From Thomasclavelia spiroformis DSM 1552 (GTDB lineage: Bacteria; Bacillota_I; Bacilli_A; Erysipelotrichales; Coprobacillaceae): a DNA stretch of 64,000 nucleotides. Positions 46,236-57,157 of this stretch are shown here, piece by piece. The stretch covers positions 2,429,596 through 2,493,595 of the forward strand of contig NZ_CP102275.1 of NCBI RefSeq assembly GCF_025149465.1. The letters are read 5' to 3'. The notes beneath the pieces are model-generated. The model saw nothing but the letters and a program-made list of their open reading frames with translations, did no database searches and was not told where the DNA came from. The position numbers and the translations under genes are program-made. Positions within the stretch are counted from its first letter, which is position 1. Each line of letters begins with the position of its first letter.

Positions 46236-47201
46236 TTATCGTACAAATGTTTTAATAAAACTTACTTCTCCGTTTACCTGATAAGCTCCTTCTTGTGCTG
46301 GAATAAATACACTGTCACCTTTTTTTATATCTAAAGTTTTATCATCATAGACAATTGTTCCTTCACCATTCAAAATAGTAAGAGCTTGAAAACTATCAAA
46401 GCTAGCTTGTCCATTATATGATTTAGTTACATCATATCTTTCACAAGTAAAATAATCATTATCAGTAAGTAACAATTTAGTATAACCATCTAGTTTTTCA
46501 ATAGTTCCTTCTGGATCCCCATTTTTTTCACTAGGCACAAGACAAGAAACATCAACTGCTTTATCAATATGTAATTCTCTTGGTTTTCCATCTGCACCTA
46601 AACGTCCAAAATCATATACACGATATGTTGAATTAGAACATTGTTGTATTTCAGCAATAACTGATCCTGCTCCAATTGCATGGATTGTTCCTGCTTTTAT
46701 ATAAAAACAATCTCCTTTTTTTATTGGAACTTTTTTTAAATAATCACAAACAGTATCATCTTCGATGTGTTGTCTAAATTCTTCTTTTGTCATTTCTTGA
46801 TTTACACCATAATATAAAAATGCATCTGGTTCAGCTTCTAAAACATACCAAAATTCATTTTTTCCAAATTCACCTTCATTTTTTAATGCATATTCATCAT
46901 CAGGATGCACTTGAATACTTAATGCTTGTTTTGCATCAATAAATTTAATCATGATAGGAAAATTATCATATTTTTCACAGTTTCTACCCCAAACAGCTTT
47001 TCCTTTTTTTTCTAAATAATCACTAAAAGATAAGCCTTTATATTCACCATTTATAACGATACTGCTACCATCTTTATGATTTGACATTTCCCATGTTTCA
47101 GCAACTTTGTCTAGATCGCTAACCTTATTAAATTTTTCTACTAATTTTCTACCTCCCCAAAGATAATCTTTTATCGCTGGATCCAATTTTAATATTTCCA
47201 T
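46236..47201 (-). CDS. manA: mannose-6-phosphate isomerase, class I
   Basis: Interconverts mannose-6-phosphate and fructose-6-phosphate. The 321-residue cupin protein begins with LKDYLWGGRKL-type sequence (AIKDYLWGGRKLVEKF). The zinc-binding blocks are IDAKQALSIQVHPDDEYA (Gln, His), GKNEFWYVLEAEPDAF (Glu) and KAGTIHAIGAGSVIAEIQQ (His) with YRVYDFGR. Length and motif order match the short Firmicute ManA. A GGAGA-type site lies just upstream. Single gene. It would feed mannose into glycolysis or supply GDP-mannose precursors for glycans. Confidence 0.95.
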   Translation of the reverse strand: MEILKLDPAIKDYLWGGRKLVEKFNKVSDLDKVAETWEMSNHKDGSSIVINGEYKGLSFSDYLEKKGKAVWGRNCEKYDNFPIMIKFIDAKQALSIQVHPDDEYALKNEGEFGKNEFWYVLEAEPDAFLYYGVNQEMTKEEFRQHIEDDTVCDYLKKVPIKKGDCFYIKAGTIHAIGAGSVIAEIQQCSNSTYRVYDFGRLGADGKPRELHIDKAVDVSCLVPSEKNGDPEGTIEKLDGYTKLLLTDNDYFTCERYDVTKSYNGQASFDSFQALTILNGEGTIVYDDKTLDIKKGDSVFIPAQEGAYQVNGEVSFIKTFVR

Positions 47202-47300
47202 ACTTAATCTCCTTTGCTTTGTATTGTTATCTACTAATATTATATTAAATAAACAATTTATGTAAATATTATATATGTGTATTTTAAATAATTTTTTTAT

Positions 47301-48068
47301 TTAATTAGAGATAAAAAGATATTGTTTAAATAAACAATACCTAAATAGCTTAAATTCTTTTTTGTAGTGTAGCCATACTCCAGAACAAGAGAGTATTTTA
47401 GTATCTGTAATTATATATTGTGACAAAACTTCTTGTTTTGAATATGAACTAGTTTCAAAACATAATGTTGCTTTATTTGAAACACTAATATCTGGAGCAA
47501 TAATTAAACTGATTTCATCAACTAGATTTTTATTTACAAAAGAACCGTTTAAAATTCCGCCTCCTTGTAATAAAAGTTTTTTAATCTTACATTTTATATA
47601 AAGGATATCCATTACATGATGCAAATCAATTTTTGTTTCACCACCTAAAATATATGATATCCCAAGTTCTTTTAGATGATCTAGATAACCCATTGAAACA
47701 TTATTTAAAAGTATTACAACAACACTTTTACCTATTAATCTAAAATTATTTAATGATTGTTCTTTCCAATTTAATGTGCCTTGAGGATCAAATACTACTA
47801 TCCATTCTTTATTTTCATTTTCAACAATAAAATCTTCTTTTTCTATATTTTGTTTTGAATCAGTATATATTTGTTTAGGATTACCATAGGTAAAGATTTC
47901 TTTAGCTGTTACACTTCCATAAATAATTCCATCAGCATTAAATTGATTGCTCATTTCTTTATAAATGCTTGATAAGTTTTGTGTATTTTCATCGTGAAAA
48001 AATTGTCCTGAAATTCTTCCGTCGATTGATTGTAACATATGACATATAATGTATGGTCTATTCATCAT
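47301..48068 (-). CDS. RibD-C-terminal / dihydrofolate-reductase-like family protein
   Basis: A 255-residue Rossmann-like reductase similar to the C-terminal half of RibD. The N-terminus IICHMLQSIDGRISGQFF matches the SxDGxIxG pattern. ADGIIYGSVTAKEIF and LLLQGGGILNGSFVNKNLVDE follow, the latter containing the NADPH-binding Gly-rich turn (GGGxLNGxF). Stand-alone members often lack a riboflavin pathway and act as general reductases, and none of the riboflavin genes is near. It lies at the downstream end of a decayed redox-gene cluster (48108-48848). Confidence 0.8.
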   Translation of the reverse strand: MMNRPYIICHMLQSIDGRISGQFFHDENTQNLSSIYKEMSNQFNADGIIYGSVTAKEIFTYGNPKQIYTDSKQNIEKEDFIVENENKEWIVVFDPQGTLNWKEQSLNNFRLIGKSVVVILLNNVSMGYLDHLKELGISYILGGETKIDLHHVMDILYIKCKIKKLLLQGGGILNGSFVNKNLVDEISLIIAPDISVSNKATLCFETSSYSKQEVLSQYIITDTKILSCSGVWLHYKKEFKLFRYCLFKQYLFISN

Positions 48069-48107
48069 ACCACTCCTTATTTATAAGTCTTTGATAATTA
48101 TATTTTG

Positions 48108-48518
48108 TTATTTTCTACCATATAAACTAGACATTGGTATTTTATCTAATATTGCATCTATTTTTGCAATTTCTTCTTTTGTTAAAAGGATATTTGCAGA
48201 ATCTAAACTATAAAATAAACGATCTAGAAATGAAATTAATGTTCCATTTGCACTTGCATAATAAACAGGTGAGCCAATTACAATTCCATCACATTTAGCA
48301 AATTTATCACTAACTTCATTTACAATATCATTAAACACACATTTTCCATCTGTTTTACACTTACGACAGCCAATGCATCCTCTAATATCCTTATTACCTA
48401 CATGGATAATTTCAGTTTCTATCCCTTCTGCTTCTAATGTTTTAGCAACTTCTTCAAGTGCTGTATACGTACATCCTTTTGCATTGGGGCTTCCATTAAT
48501 TAAAATTACATTTACAAA
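48108..48518 (-). pseudogene. flavodoxin/NADPH-dependent FMN reductase, start codon lost and fused to an aldo-keto reductase tail
   Basis: In one open frame the minus strand encodes NVILINGSPNAKGCTYTALE, then IRGCIGCRKCKTDGKCVFND and CDGIVIGSPVYYASANGTLI, the phosphate loop and Fe-S-flavoprotein-type Cys cluster of this family. No ATG, GTG or TTG precedes it in frame, although AGGAG is present at the right distance; the nearby ATG is out of frame and stops at once. After FLDRLFYS the sequence changes to LDSANILLTKEEIAKIDAIL, typical of an aldo-keto reductase C-terminus. I read this as a deletion fusion. It could instead be a genuine chimera with a rare start codon, or the short GTG-started piece at 48338 might be expressed. 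Confidence 0.6.
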
Positions 48519-48527
48519 ATAATTCTC

Positions 48528-48866
<339 letters not shown>

Positions 48867-48884
48867 TTATAAAAAAGCAATATA

Positions 48885-48915
48885 AAAACTACCAAGTGAT
48901 TAACTCGGTAGTTTT
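48885..48915 (-). terminator. terminator of the cell-envelope protease gene
   Basis: AAAACTACC and GGTAGTTTT form a nine-base stem around a thirteen-base loop, with TTTTTATATT on the minus strand, 17 bases after the stop codon. Confidence 0.75.
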
Positions 48916-48931
48916 AAATATTTATTGTATA

Positions 48932-51900
48932 TTAATTATTTTTTCTTTTTTTAAGACAAGCAATTGCACCTAATGAAGCCAATAATCCTAAACTTGTAAA
49001 CATTCCTACTAAGCTTTCATCTCCAGTTTTTACACTTGTAGTTGTATCACCATTATTTACTGGTGTACTTACTGTGTTATCTGCTGGTGTATTTACATTA
49101 GCTTCTAAGCTATTGATCGCTTTTTCTAATGTAGCTTTAGCATTGTCTACTTCTTTTTGAGTTGCATTTTTATTTGTTAATACGTTTTTAGCATTTTCTA
49201 AAGCATCATTTACAATTTGAACTGTTGCTTTACTATAGCTAGCTAAATTTAATCCTTCTGCTTTGTTGATTAATTCTTCTAATAAACTCTTATCTGGAAT
49301 TAATCTTAAATTCAAGAATGATGTTACTAATTCACTGTATGCATTATTTACTTCTTCTTGCATTGCATTTTCATCATTATATACAGCTACTGCTTCAGTT
49401 AACTCTGTTTCAAATGCTGTCCATGTAGCTTCTGTATATTTATCAGCTTCTAATCCACTAACTTTATCGATAAATGCTTTTAATGCTGTTTTATCACCTT
49501 TTTCAAAGTCTAACATATGCATAGAATTTGCAAGTCGATCAAATGCATTATTTACTTCTTCTTGTGAAGCTGTTAAATCATTATAAACTGCATTAGCTTC
49601 ATCTCTAGCAGCTTTAAATTCATCAACTACTGCTGGTACAACATTTTCTAAATCTTCATCAGTGATTGCATTAGCTAAATCTATTGCAATTTGTAAAGCA
49701 GTCTTATCAGCAGTTGTAGCAGAAGCTTCAGCAATATTCATACCATAATCTACAACTTGAACTTCTAAATCATTTACATCAAAATCATCAGATATATTTT
49801 CAATCAAATCATTTAAATTAATAGTTAAATCTGCTTCAGTGTTATTTACACGAATAATATCACTAACACGAGCATCTTTATAATAAACAGCTAAAGCTTG
49901 GATACCAGATCTATCACTTGCATTAATAGTAAGAATTTTGTCATTAGTTAAAGCTAAATCAACTTCTGGTGCAGTTACATCCACATTTACATCAAATGAT
50001 TGTGTTTGAACATTATCAGAATTCATTAAAACATCTAAACATGAATCTTTATCACCATAGTCTACAGAGTTTAGATATTCATATTCTTGTATAGCACGAA
50101 CTTCAAAAGTATAAGTACCTTCTTTTACAAGATTACCATCAGAATCTGTACCATCCCAATACATTTCACGATTATATTTAGTACCATAAGTTAAAGCAGC
50201 TTGTTGAGTTCTATTACCGTCATTAACTTTTGCTTCAAAATATTCATATTCAGGACCAATTACATTAACAACATTCCCATTTTCATCTTTAATTACTACA
50301 CATAGTGCTTTGGCATTACGTAATAAATAAAGCGCTGCATAAGCAATATCATCCTTACCATCTTCATTTGGAGATATAGTAACATAAGAACCATTTAATT
50401 CACCATTTGTACGAAGATCATCTAAATAGCTACGAATTGTATTGTAATAACTTGTAGAAGATCCTCCAAAGTAATCTGGTAAAGATGTTCCTGTAAATTG
50501 ATTTGCACCTAAAACCACATCATATCCATCAACTAAAGAATTTAAAGTTGTTGTATGGAACAATGGATATTTTTCATCAGTAGTATCTAATTCACTGATG
50601 TCATCATAAGCAGTTGCTAAATCAAAGATTGGAGCTGCATTCCAATCACCTCTAAATCCTAAATAAGGAATGCTAAGAGTTTCATAATCAGAATCTACAT
50701 TATCAAAGAAAACAAATCCTTCTAAGAACATACCATTAGGATATTTTTCATCATAAGCTTTCATTGTTTCTTCATTCAAAGTTACACTAACTGTAATTTT
50801 AGTTGAACTATTAGCAGGAACAGAAATTTTTGTTGCAGATGCATCATTACCATAACGGTTAATATTATTAGATTCACTGACAATAGTACCATTAGAAACA
50901 GCAGTAACTTTCATTACACCATCTTCAATTGCATCAATATCTGAACCATAAGTATTAACAGGAGCAATAATAGTGCGTCCATCTGATTCTGTAGTATTAT
51001 CAGTTTGAAGACATGCAAGTACATCAAATGTCTTTGCTACAGAATCGTAGTTATCCATATTAAATGTAATATCAAAAGTTGTACCTAATTTATCACCTAA
51101 TTGTACTTTAGTACGAGGAGAATCTCCAGTAATTGGATCAAATACAGTATCATTACGTAATAAAACCAAGCTATTAATTACATTTTCAATATTAGCCATA
51201 CCAGCACCTTGACGTCTTGGAGAGAAATACAAGTTCTGACGTGTCAAATCTTCTGAACTTACAAATGGTTGATAAGCTATTGCAGTAGAAGCTACTAACT
51301 GATTTATCAATTCAACATATTCATGAGTTCCAGTTTTTACTCCAAAAGTATCAAGATTATCATCTACATACTGTTGAGCAAGAATAAATAATCCTTCTGC
51401 ATTTGGTGAAGCCATAGAAGTACCACTCTTTGAAGATAGTGCAGTATCTGATGATGCTCCTGCAGACCAAATATTTCCTCCTGGAGCCATTACATCTGGT
51501 TTTAAATTCATAGATTCACTTACACCCCAAGAAGTAGAACCAGCTGGTCCGTTATCATTATAATTACGAGTTATAGTTTCAGATTTATCTTCTGAAGAGA
51601 AAGTTACATTTACAGTACCATTAGCAATAGCAGATACTAAAGCATTATAAACATCACTGCTAGTAGCTGTACCAGCAAAAACAGGAATGCTTTCACCACT
51701 TGCACCAGTCCATAAACCATTAGTACCAAAATAATCACTATAATAATCAAAAGTCATATATACGGCCACAGCACCAGCTTTATAAGCATTTTCTTGAGCA
51801 GCTATGATACCTGCTTCATCATAAGGAACATAACCATAAACACGTTTTACTAAAGCTACTTTACCAGTTAAGTCTTGTGTAATGGAAGAACCATCACCAC

Positions 51901-53551
51901 AATCAACTAATTCATAAGTACCATTTAATACTTCACCTAGTGCCGGACTATAAAGATCACTAATCATAATAGTATTAACAGTTTCACTATTTGAATTTAC
52001 AGCAGTAGCAGTAGTTTCTGTGTATTTGTTAATATAAGAATATCCTATACCTTGAGCTGAAGCAACAGTCATAGGTGCGTATAATGAACCAGAGAATCCA
52101 CCTGCTGAACTATTAGGTAATAATGTAGTATATCCATTAACTAGCGCTCCTGGATGACTATCACGAGCATCATTACCTGCAGAAATATTGATAGTAATAC
52201 CGCTAGCATGTGCACGATTATAAGCTTGTTGATATCCAGCTTGAGCGTAAGTATTCATAGTTGTAAACCCATTAGGAATACCAAGAGATAAGTTAAATGC
52301 ATTTACACCCAAAGTAACTGCATCATCCAAAGCAGCAAATACGGCTTCATCAGATTCTTGACCAAAATCATCATTTTCATCAAATACTTTAAAGAACATG
52401 ATTTGAGCATCATAAGCAGCACCTTTAACGCCGGAAATTTCATCATAACCTTCACCGCCATTACCGGCAACAATTCCACTAACATGTGTACCATGACTAC
52501 TAGAATCCCCATCCCATGCATCTAAATCACCGCAAGCATAATCAACAGAGAATGGAACTTTAGAGTTATAATAGAAATCTCCATTTAAAATATCTTGTTG
52601 TACATCTTCTGAAAAACCAGTTTCATCAAAACCATGGAACCAACTTCCCCAACCTTCTACAAATAAGTTTAATGTACTTTGATTTGCTTTAACAACATCA
52701 AGTAAATTTTCTTTTGTTTTATAGTTAGAAAGTAAACCAGCTTCACCAGCTTTTTCTACTTCAGGATCCATATAAGAAAATAATTTATGTGTGTAACGGA
52801 TACTGCTATCAAAAACTCCAACAACTTTGCCCGCACCAGTATAACCAGCTTCCCAAGCTGCTTCAAGCCCCATTTGGCTAGCAGAACCAGCATCAGATTT
52901 AACAGACTTGCTTACATCAATAGCATCACATCCAGTAAGTTCATAATAATCTTCCAAAGATATGTATTCTGCATTTTCTTCTTCTTGCCAATTGGCATCA
53001 TAATTATAAGTTTGTGTCATGTAAACAGATTTTACTCCATCTAACTTTTTGATTTTTTCTATGTATTGATACTCAACTTGTGCTGCAAAACCATTAAGTA
53101 AATTAGTATAGTGATATTTATATACTGTATCAGGAGCAAATTCTGAAATTTCTTTTTTTATTTTATCTTGTTGACTTACCATATCTGCTCGATAAGCAGT
53201 TACAGATTCATCAGTAGAATAAGCAATACTATCATTTTTAAACTTAGTAACATATTCATCTACGTCTAAAGTAGTTTTACCATCTAATTCAACAACTACT
53301 GTTACAATCTCATCCGGTGCATACTGTTTAGTAGAAATTGTTTCTCCTGCAGTAAGCTCATCCAAAAGATTAGCACCACCGCTAGTCGCCGTATTTTCAC
53401 CATTTAATGCTACGCTTGTCGAAACCGACGTACCAAACATTGTTGTTACAGCGAGAATACTTACCAAAAACTTTTTAACTGAATTTTTTTTCATAAATTC
53501 ATCTTCCCCTGGCATAACATTCATGTCTGTTAAATAATCTATAAATGTCAT
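48932..53551 (-). CDS. subtilisin-family cell-envelope protease with FIVAR repeats and KTGD sorting signal
   Basis: A 1539-residue S8 protease of the C5a-peptidase/lactocepin type. Signal segment at about 25-48. The inhibitor-like prodomain (TVVVELDGKTTLDVDEYV, LDGVKSVYM) comes next. The catalytic set is Asp248 (VGVFDSSIR), His353 (SSHGTHVSG), Asn460 (NISAGNDAR) and Ser712 (SGTSMASPNAEG). A protease-associated domain lies between Asn460 and Ser712. An Fn3-like domain and a FlgD-Ig-like segment follow, then three FIVAR repeats and SVKTGDESLVG with a hydrophobic run and KKRKNN. Two starts are possible: ATG at 53551, with a good AAAGGA site, or ATG at 53494, which gives a usual signal peptide. 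It may process host or bacterial surface proteins. Confidence 0.88.
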   Translation of the reverse strand: MTFIDYLTDMNVMPGEDEFMKKNSVKKFLVSILAVTTMFGTSVSTSVALNGENTATSGGANLLDELTAGETISTKQYAPDEIVTVVVELDGKTTLDVDEYVTKFKNDSIAYSTDESVTAYRADMVSQQDKIKKEISEFAPDTVYKYHYTNLLNGFAAQVEYQYIEKIKKLDGVKSVYMTQTYNYDANWQEEENAEYISLEDYYELTGCDAIDVSKSVKSDAGSASQMGLEAAWEAGYTGAGKVVGVFDSSIRYTHKLFSYMDPEVEKAGEAGLLSNYKTKENLLDVVKANQSTLNLFVEGWGSWFHGFDETGFSEDVQQDILNGDFYYNSKVPFSVDYACGDLDAWDGDSSSHGTHVSGIVAGNGGEGYDEISGVKGAAYDAQIMFFKVFDENDDFGQESDEAVFAALDDAVTLGVNAFNLSLGIPNGFTTMNTYAQAGYQQAYNRAHASGITINISAGNDARDSHPGALVNGYTTLLPNSSAGGFSGSLYAPMTVASAQGIGYSYINKYTETTATAVNSNSETVNTIMISDLYSPALGEVLNGTYELVDCGDGSSITQDLTGKVALVKRVYGYVPYDEAGIIAAQENAYKAGAVAVYMTFDYYSDYFGTNGLWTGASGESIPVFAGTATSSDVYNALVSAIANGTVNVTFSSEDKSETITRNYNDNGPAGSTSWGVSESMNLKPDVMAPGGNIWSAGASSDTALSSKSGTSMASPNAEGLFILAQQYVDDNLDTFGVKTGTHEYVELINQLVASTAIAYQPFVSSEDLTRQNLYFSPRRQGAGMANIENVINSLVLLRNDTVFDPITGDSPRTKVQLGDKLGTTFDITFNMDNYDSVAKTFDVLACLQTDNTTESDGRTIIAPVNTYGSDIDAIEDGVMKVTAVSNGTIVSESNNINRYGNDASATKISVPANSSTKITVSVTLNEETMKAYDEKYPNGMFLEGFVFFDNVDSDYETLSIPYLGFRGDWNAAPIFDLATAYDDISELDTTDEKYPLFHTTTLNSLVDGYDVVLGANQFTGTSLPDYFGGSSTSYYNTIRSYLDDLRTNGELNGSYVTISPNEDGKDDIAYAALYLLRNAKALCVVIKDENGNVVNVIGPEYEYFEAKVNDGNRTQQAALTYGTKYNREMYWDGTDSDGNLVKEGTYTFEVRAIQEYEYLNSVDYGDKDSCLDVLMNSDNVQTQSFDVNVDVTAPEVDLALTNDKILTINASDRSGIQALAVYYKDARVSDIIRVNNTEADLTINLNDLIENISDDFDVNDLEVQVVDYGMNIAEASATTADKTALQIAIDLANAITDEDLENVVPAVVDEFKAARDEANAVYNDLTASQEEVNNAFDRLANSMHMLDFEKGDKTALKAFIDKVSGLEADKYTEATWTAFETELTEAVAVYNDENAMQEEVNNAYSELVTSFLNLRLIPDKSLLEELINKAEGLNLASYSKATVQIVNDALENAKNVLTNKNATQKEVDNAKATLEKAINSLEANVNTPADNTVSTPVNNGDTTTSVKTGDESLVGMFTSLGLLASLGAIACLKKRKNN
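49097..49729 (-). repeat. three FIVAR repeats of the protease, homologous to repeats 2-4 of the GH2 protein
   Basis: Residues about 1275-1485 hold three units whose order and phrases (DLANAITDEDLENVVPAVV, NENAMQEEV-like, LNLRLIPDKSLLEELINKAE) follow the GH2 repeats two to four closely. NNGDTTTSVKTGD corresponds to NNGDTTSVKTGD. The cassette probably spread by recombination between surface genes. Confidence 0.8.
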
Positions 53552-55160
53552 ACCTTTTCCTTTCTGTTTAAATTTTGCTTAGAATTATAAAAATGAATAT
53601 ATATTTTGATTTTTTCTTCTAATAGCAAGATTAACTTAGAAAGACTCTTGTTGACTTTGTATATTTTAGTGATAATAATTTACATTTTTCAAACTTTTTT
53701 GATACGCTACTTATAACGTTGTATCTACATAAATACAAAAGTATATGCTTTATACAAAACTTATTTCTATTAATGTTAGTAAATTCAAGTATTGATCACT
53801 AATTCTTATGTAAAATACTTCTTTAACATTTTTTTAAATCAATTCTTTTAAAAATACCAATGCTAGTTCGTTTTGAAACATTCAATCATCATAGAGACAT
53901 TCTTTGCCTTAAATATAATTTTTGTTAAAATCTAAATACACTACATCTCACATGACTATATTGAAAAATTTGATAATGTTGCTTATCTTAAAAATATTAC
54001 TTCTTTTAATAATAAAAGATTAACTATAAATCTTGATGATTCTAGAAATACTGCTATTACTAAATATAAATAATGTGATAACCCTTAAAATATATGCCCA
54101 TTAAACTTATTAAAAATCTTAATTTTTTATTCTCTTTATCTCTAGGATTACATCCACATTAAATAAAACTAATAATATACAATACTTTTATTCTAGCATC
54201 ACGTATAAATTCAAGTTCATATCAATTGTGACAATACAACATTTCCCCAAACAGCATCGTCAAAACAAGACTCTCACTCTCTTCATGAATTTATATATCA
54301 TTGAATACATGTATACAGATTCAGCCACACTCAATCATAATTTTAATAAATGTTAACACGTCTATGATATACACAAAATAAATAATATAGATGAACATTT
54401 ATATAAGCTACAGGAACTATTGTTTTCAATATATATCATTCACTTTTCAAATTCTAATAAGTATCAGCCAACTTTAATAAAATATATTAATTCCTATATA
54501 GTTAGCTTTCTAAAATAAAATGGCACACCTAAAATCTAGTTTTCTATATATAAAATATATTGCACAGATTTCTTAACCCATTGTACCACTTTAATATTTC
54601 GTTTTATCTGCTTCCCCGACATTTTTATATTAAAGCATTTAAAAAACAAACTATGACAAATTTCCCGGACAAATCTGCATTTTTCTCTTCCAAAAGCTTC
54701 TGAGCCATGGGCAGGTAAAATAGAAATATTATAAGTCTACTATATCAAAAAAAAAACAAATCAACAATAAATAATACTACTTTTTTATTATTTTATTATT
54801 TTTTTATTAAAAAATTACCTATTTTTAAAAGTTATTGCTTACATTATTACGCAAAAAAATGTAAAAATATTATTTTAAGTTTTATCTATTTAAGACAATA
54901 TGTAGCTAAAAATAGTTCAATTTTATTTAATCATCATTCCATTCTTGATGATTATATCTCAAATCCTTAAATAAAAATCAAATATACTTTTTATTTTATA
55001 ATTGTATAAATATTTTGTATTTGACATACTACACCTGAATGTAAAGTTATCTGAATTAGTAATAGCTGTTATGGCTAATGTAATCGTTTATTACATATGC
55101 AAATAGCTAGATAGACACTTATAACAATAACCAGCCTAGTGATAAACCACTCTAAAAGTT
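53552..55160. other. gene-free, decayed intergenic region
   Basis: About 1.6 kb with no convincing gene on either strand, very AT-rich and dense with stops. Fragments still look coding-like. On the plus strand at about 53949-54074 the frame reads YIEKFDNVAYLKNITS and RLTINLDDSRNTAITKYK, then stops. On the minus strand near 54650-54720 it reads AQKLLEEKNADLSGKF. I cannot assign either. The first bases hold the protease promoter region and the palindrome variant at 53712. The region could be a deletion scar or a decayed mobile element. Confidence 0.5.
53712..53723. promoter_or_regulatory. imperfect palindrome upstream of the protease gene, related to 33192-33205
   Basis: TATAACGTTGTA contains the same AACGTT centre and nine bases of the GH2 upstream palindrome, at a similar distance (161 bases) from the start codon. 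One base pair is mismatched. Confidence 0.3.
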
Positions 55161-55196
55161 AAAAAAGGTTAGAGCTACCACTCTAACCTTTTTTCA
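55161..55196 (-). terminator. terminator downstream of lysS
   Basis: AAAAAAGGTTAGAG and CTCTAACCTTTTTT form a fourteen-base stem around a six-base loop, the strongest hairpin nearby, 101 bases after the lysS stop on the minus strand. It works in both directions. Confidence 0.7.
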
Positions 55197-55295
55197 TTGA
55201 CATAATGTCATCTAATTTATGAATAGACTATAGCATATAATCTACTTAATTTCAAGTATGCTTATTTTTGGCTATTTTATACTTTCTAATTCAAA

Positions 55296-56795
<1,500 letters not shown>

Positions 56796-56808
56796 CTAAA
56801 TATAAAAA

Positions 56809-57060
56809 ACTTCCATCCCAAAGGGACGAAAGTATCGTGGTACCACCCTATTTCATTAATAAGTCACCTTATTAACCTCATTAACTATCAAATAATAGTC
56901 TTGCCTGTAACGTGGCTCACGTTATCTAATCAATTTAAATATCCTAGATACAGCTCCTAGTCTTTTTTCATTATACCTATCATTATCTCTTTCCACCAGC
57001 CGAGACTCTCTAGAATGATCAAAATACAATTACTCCTCTATTCATCGCCTTTATTCATCA
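56809..57060 (-). promoter_or_regulatory. T-box riboswitch, lysine type (AAA specifier), before lysS
   Basis: On the minus strand the T-box core AGGGTGGTACCACG (56836-56849) precedes an eleven-base hairpin (ACTTTCGTCCC with GGGATGGAAGT, 56809-56833) and TTTTTTAT, the leader terminator. Upstream, the stem I signals are CTAGAGAGTC, GGCTGGTGGAAAGAG and TAATGAAAAAAGACTAGG, where an AAA specifier fits lysine. The gene downstream agrees. The specifier was placed by spacing, not by folding. Confidence 0.88.
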
Positions 57061-57065
57061 TTGTA

Positions 57066-57094
57066 ATCTTAACTTATATTATATATATTGTCAA
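57066..57094 (-). promoter_or_regulatory. sigma-A promoter of the lysS T-box leader
   Basis: On the minus strand TTGACA (57089-57094) and TAAGAT (57066-57071) are spaced by exactly 17 bases. The start would fall near 57058, just before stem I. Confidence 0.7.
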
Positions 57095-57157
57095 TATCAA
57101 TCTTTCTAAACTAATTATTTTAATCCATAAATAAAAAGCCTTATCTATGTAAGACTT

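Noticed and set aside
49263-49586. Plus-strand 107-residue frame over the FIVAR repeats
   Set aside because: Shadow of the repeats of the minus-strand protease. It has no start context and no recognisable fold.
55161-55196. tRNA gene suggested by the strong hairpin after lysS
   Set aside because: Only one stem with a T-run is present, with no T-loop or anticodon arm. It is a terminator. I found no tRNA or rRNA gene in the window.
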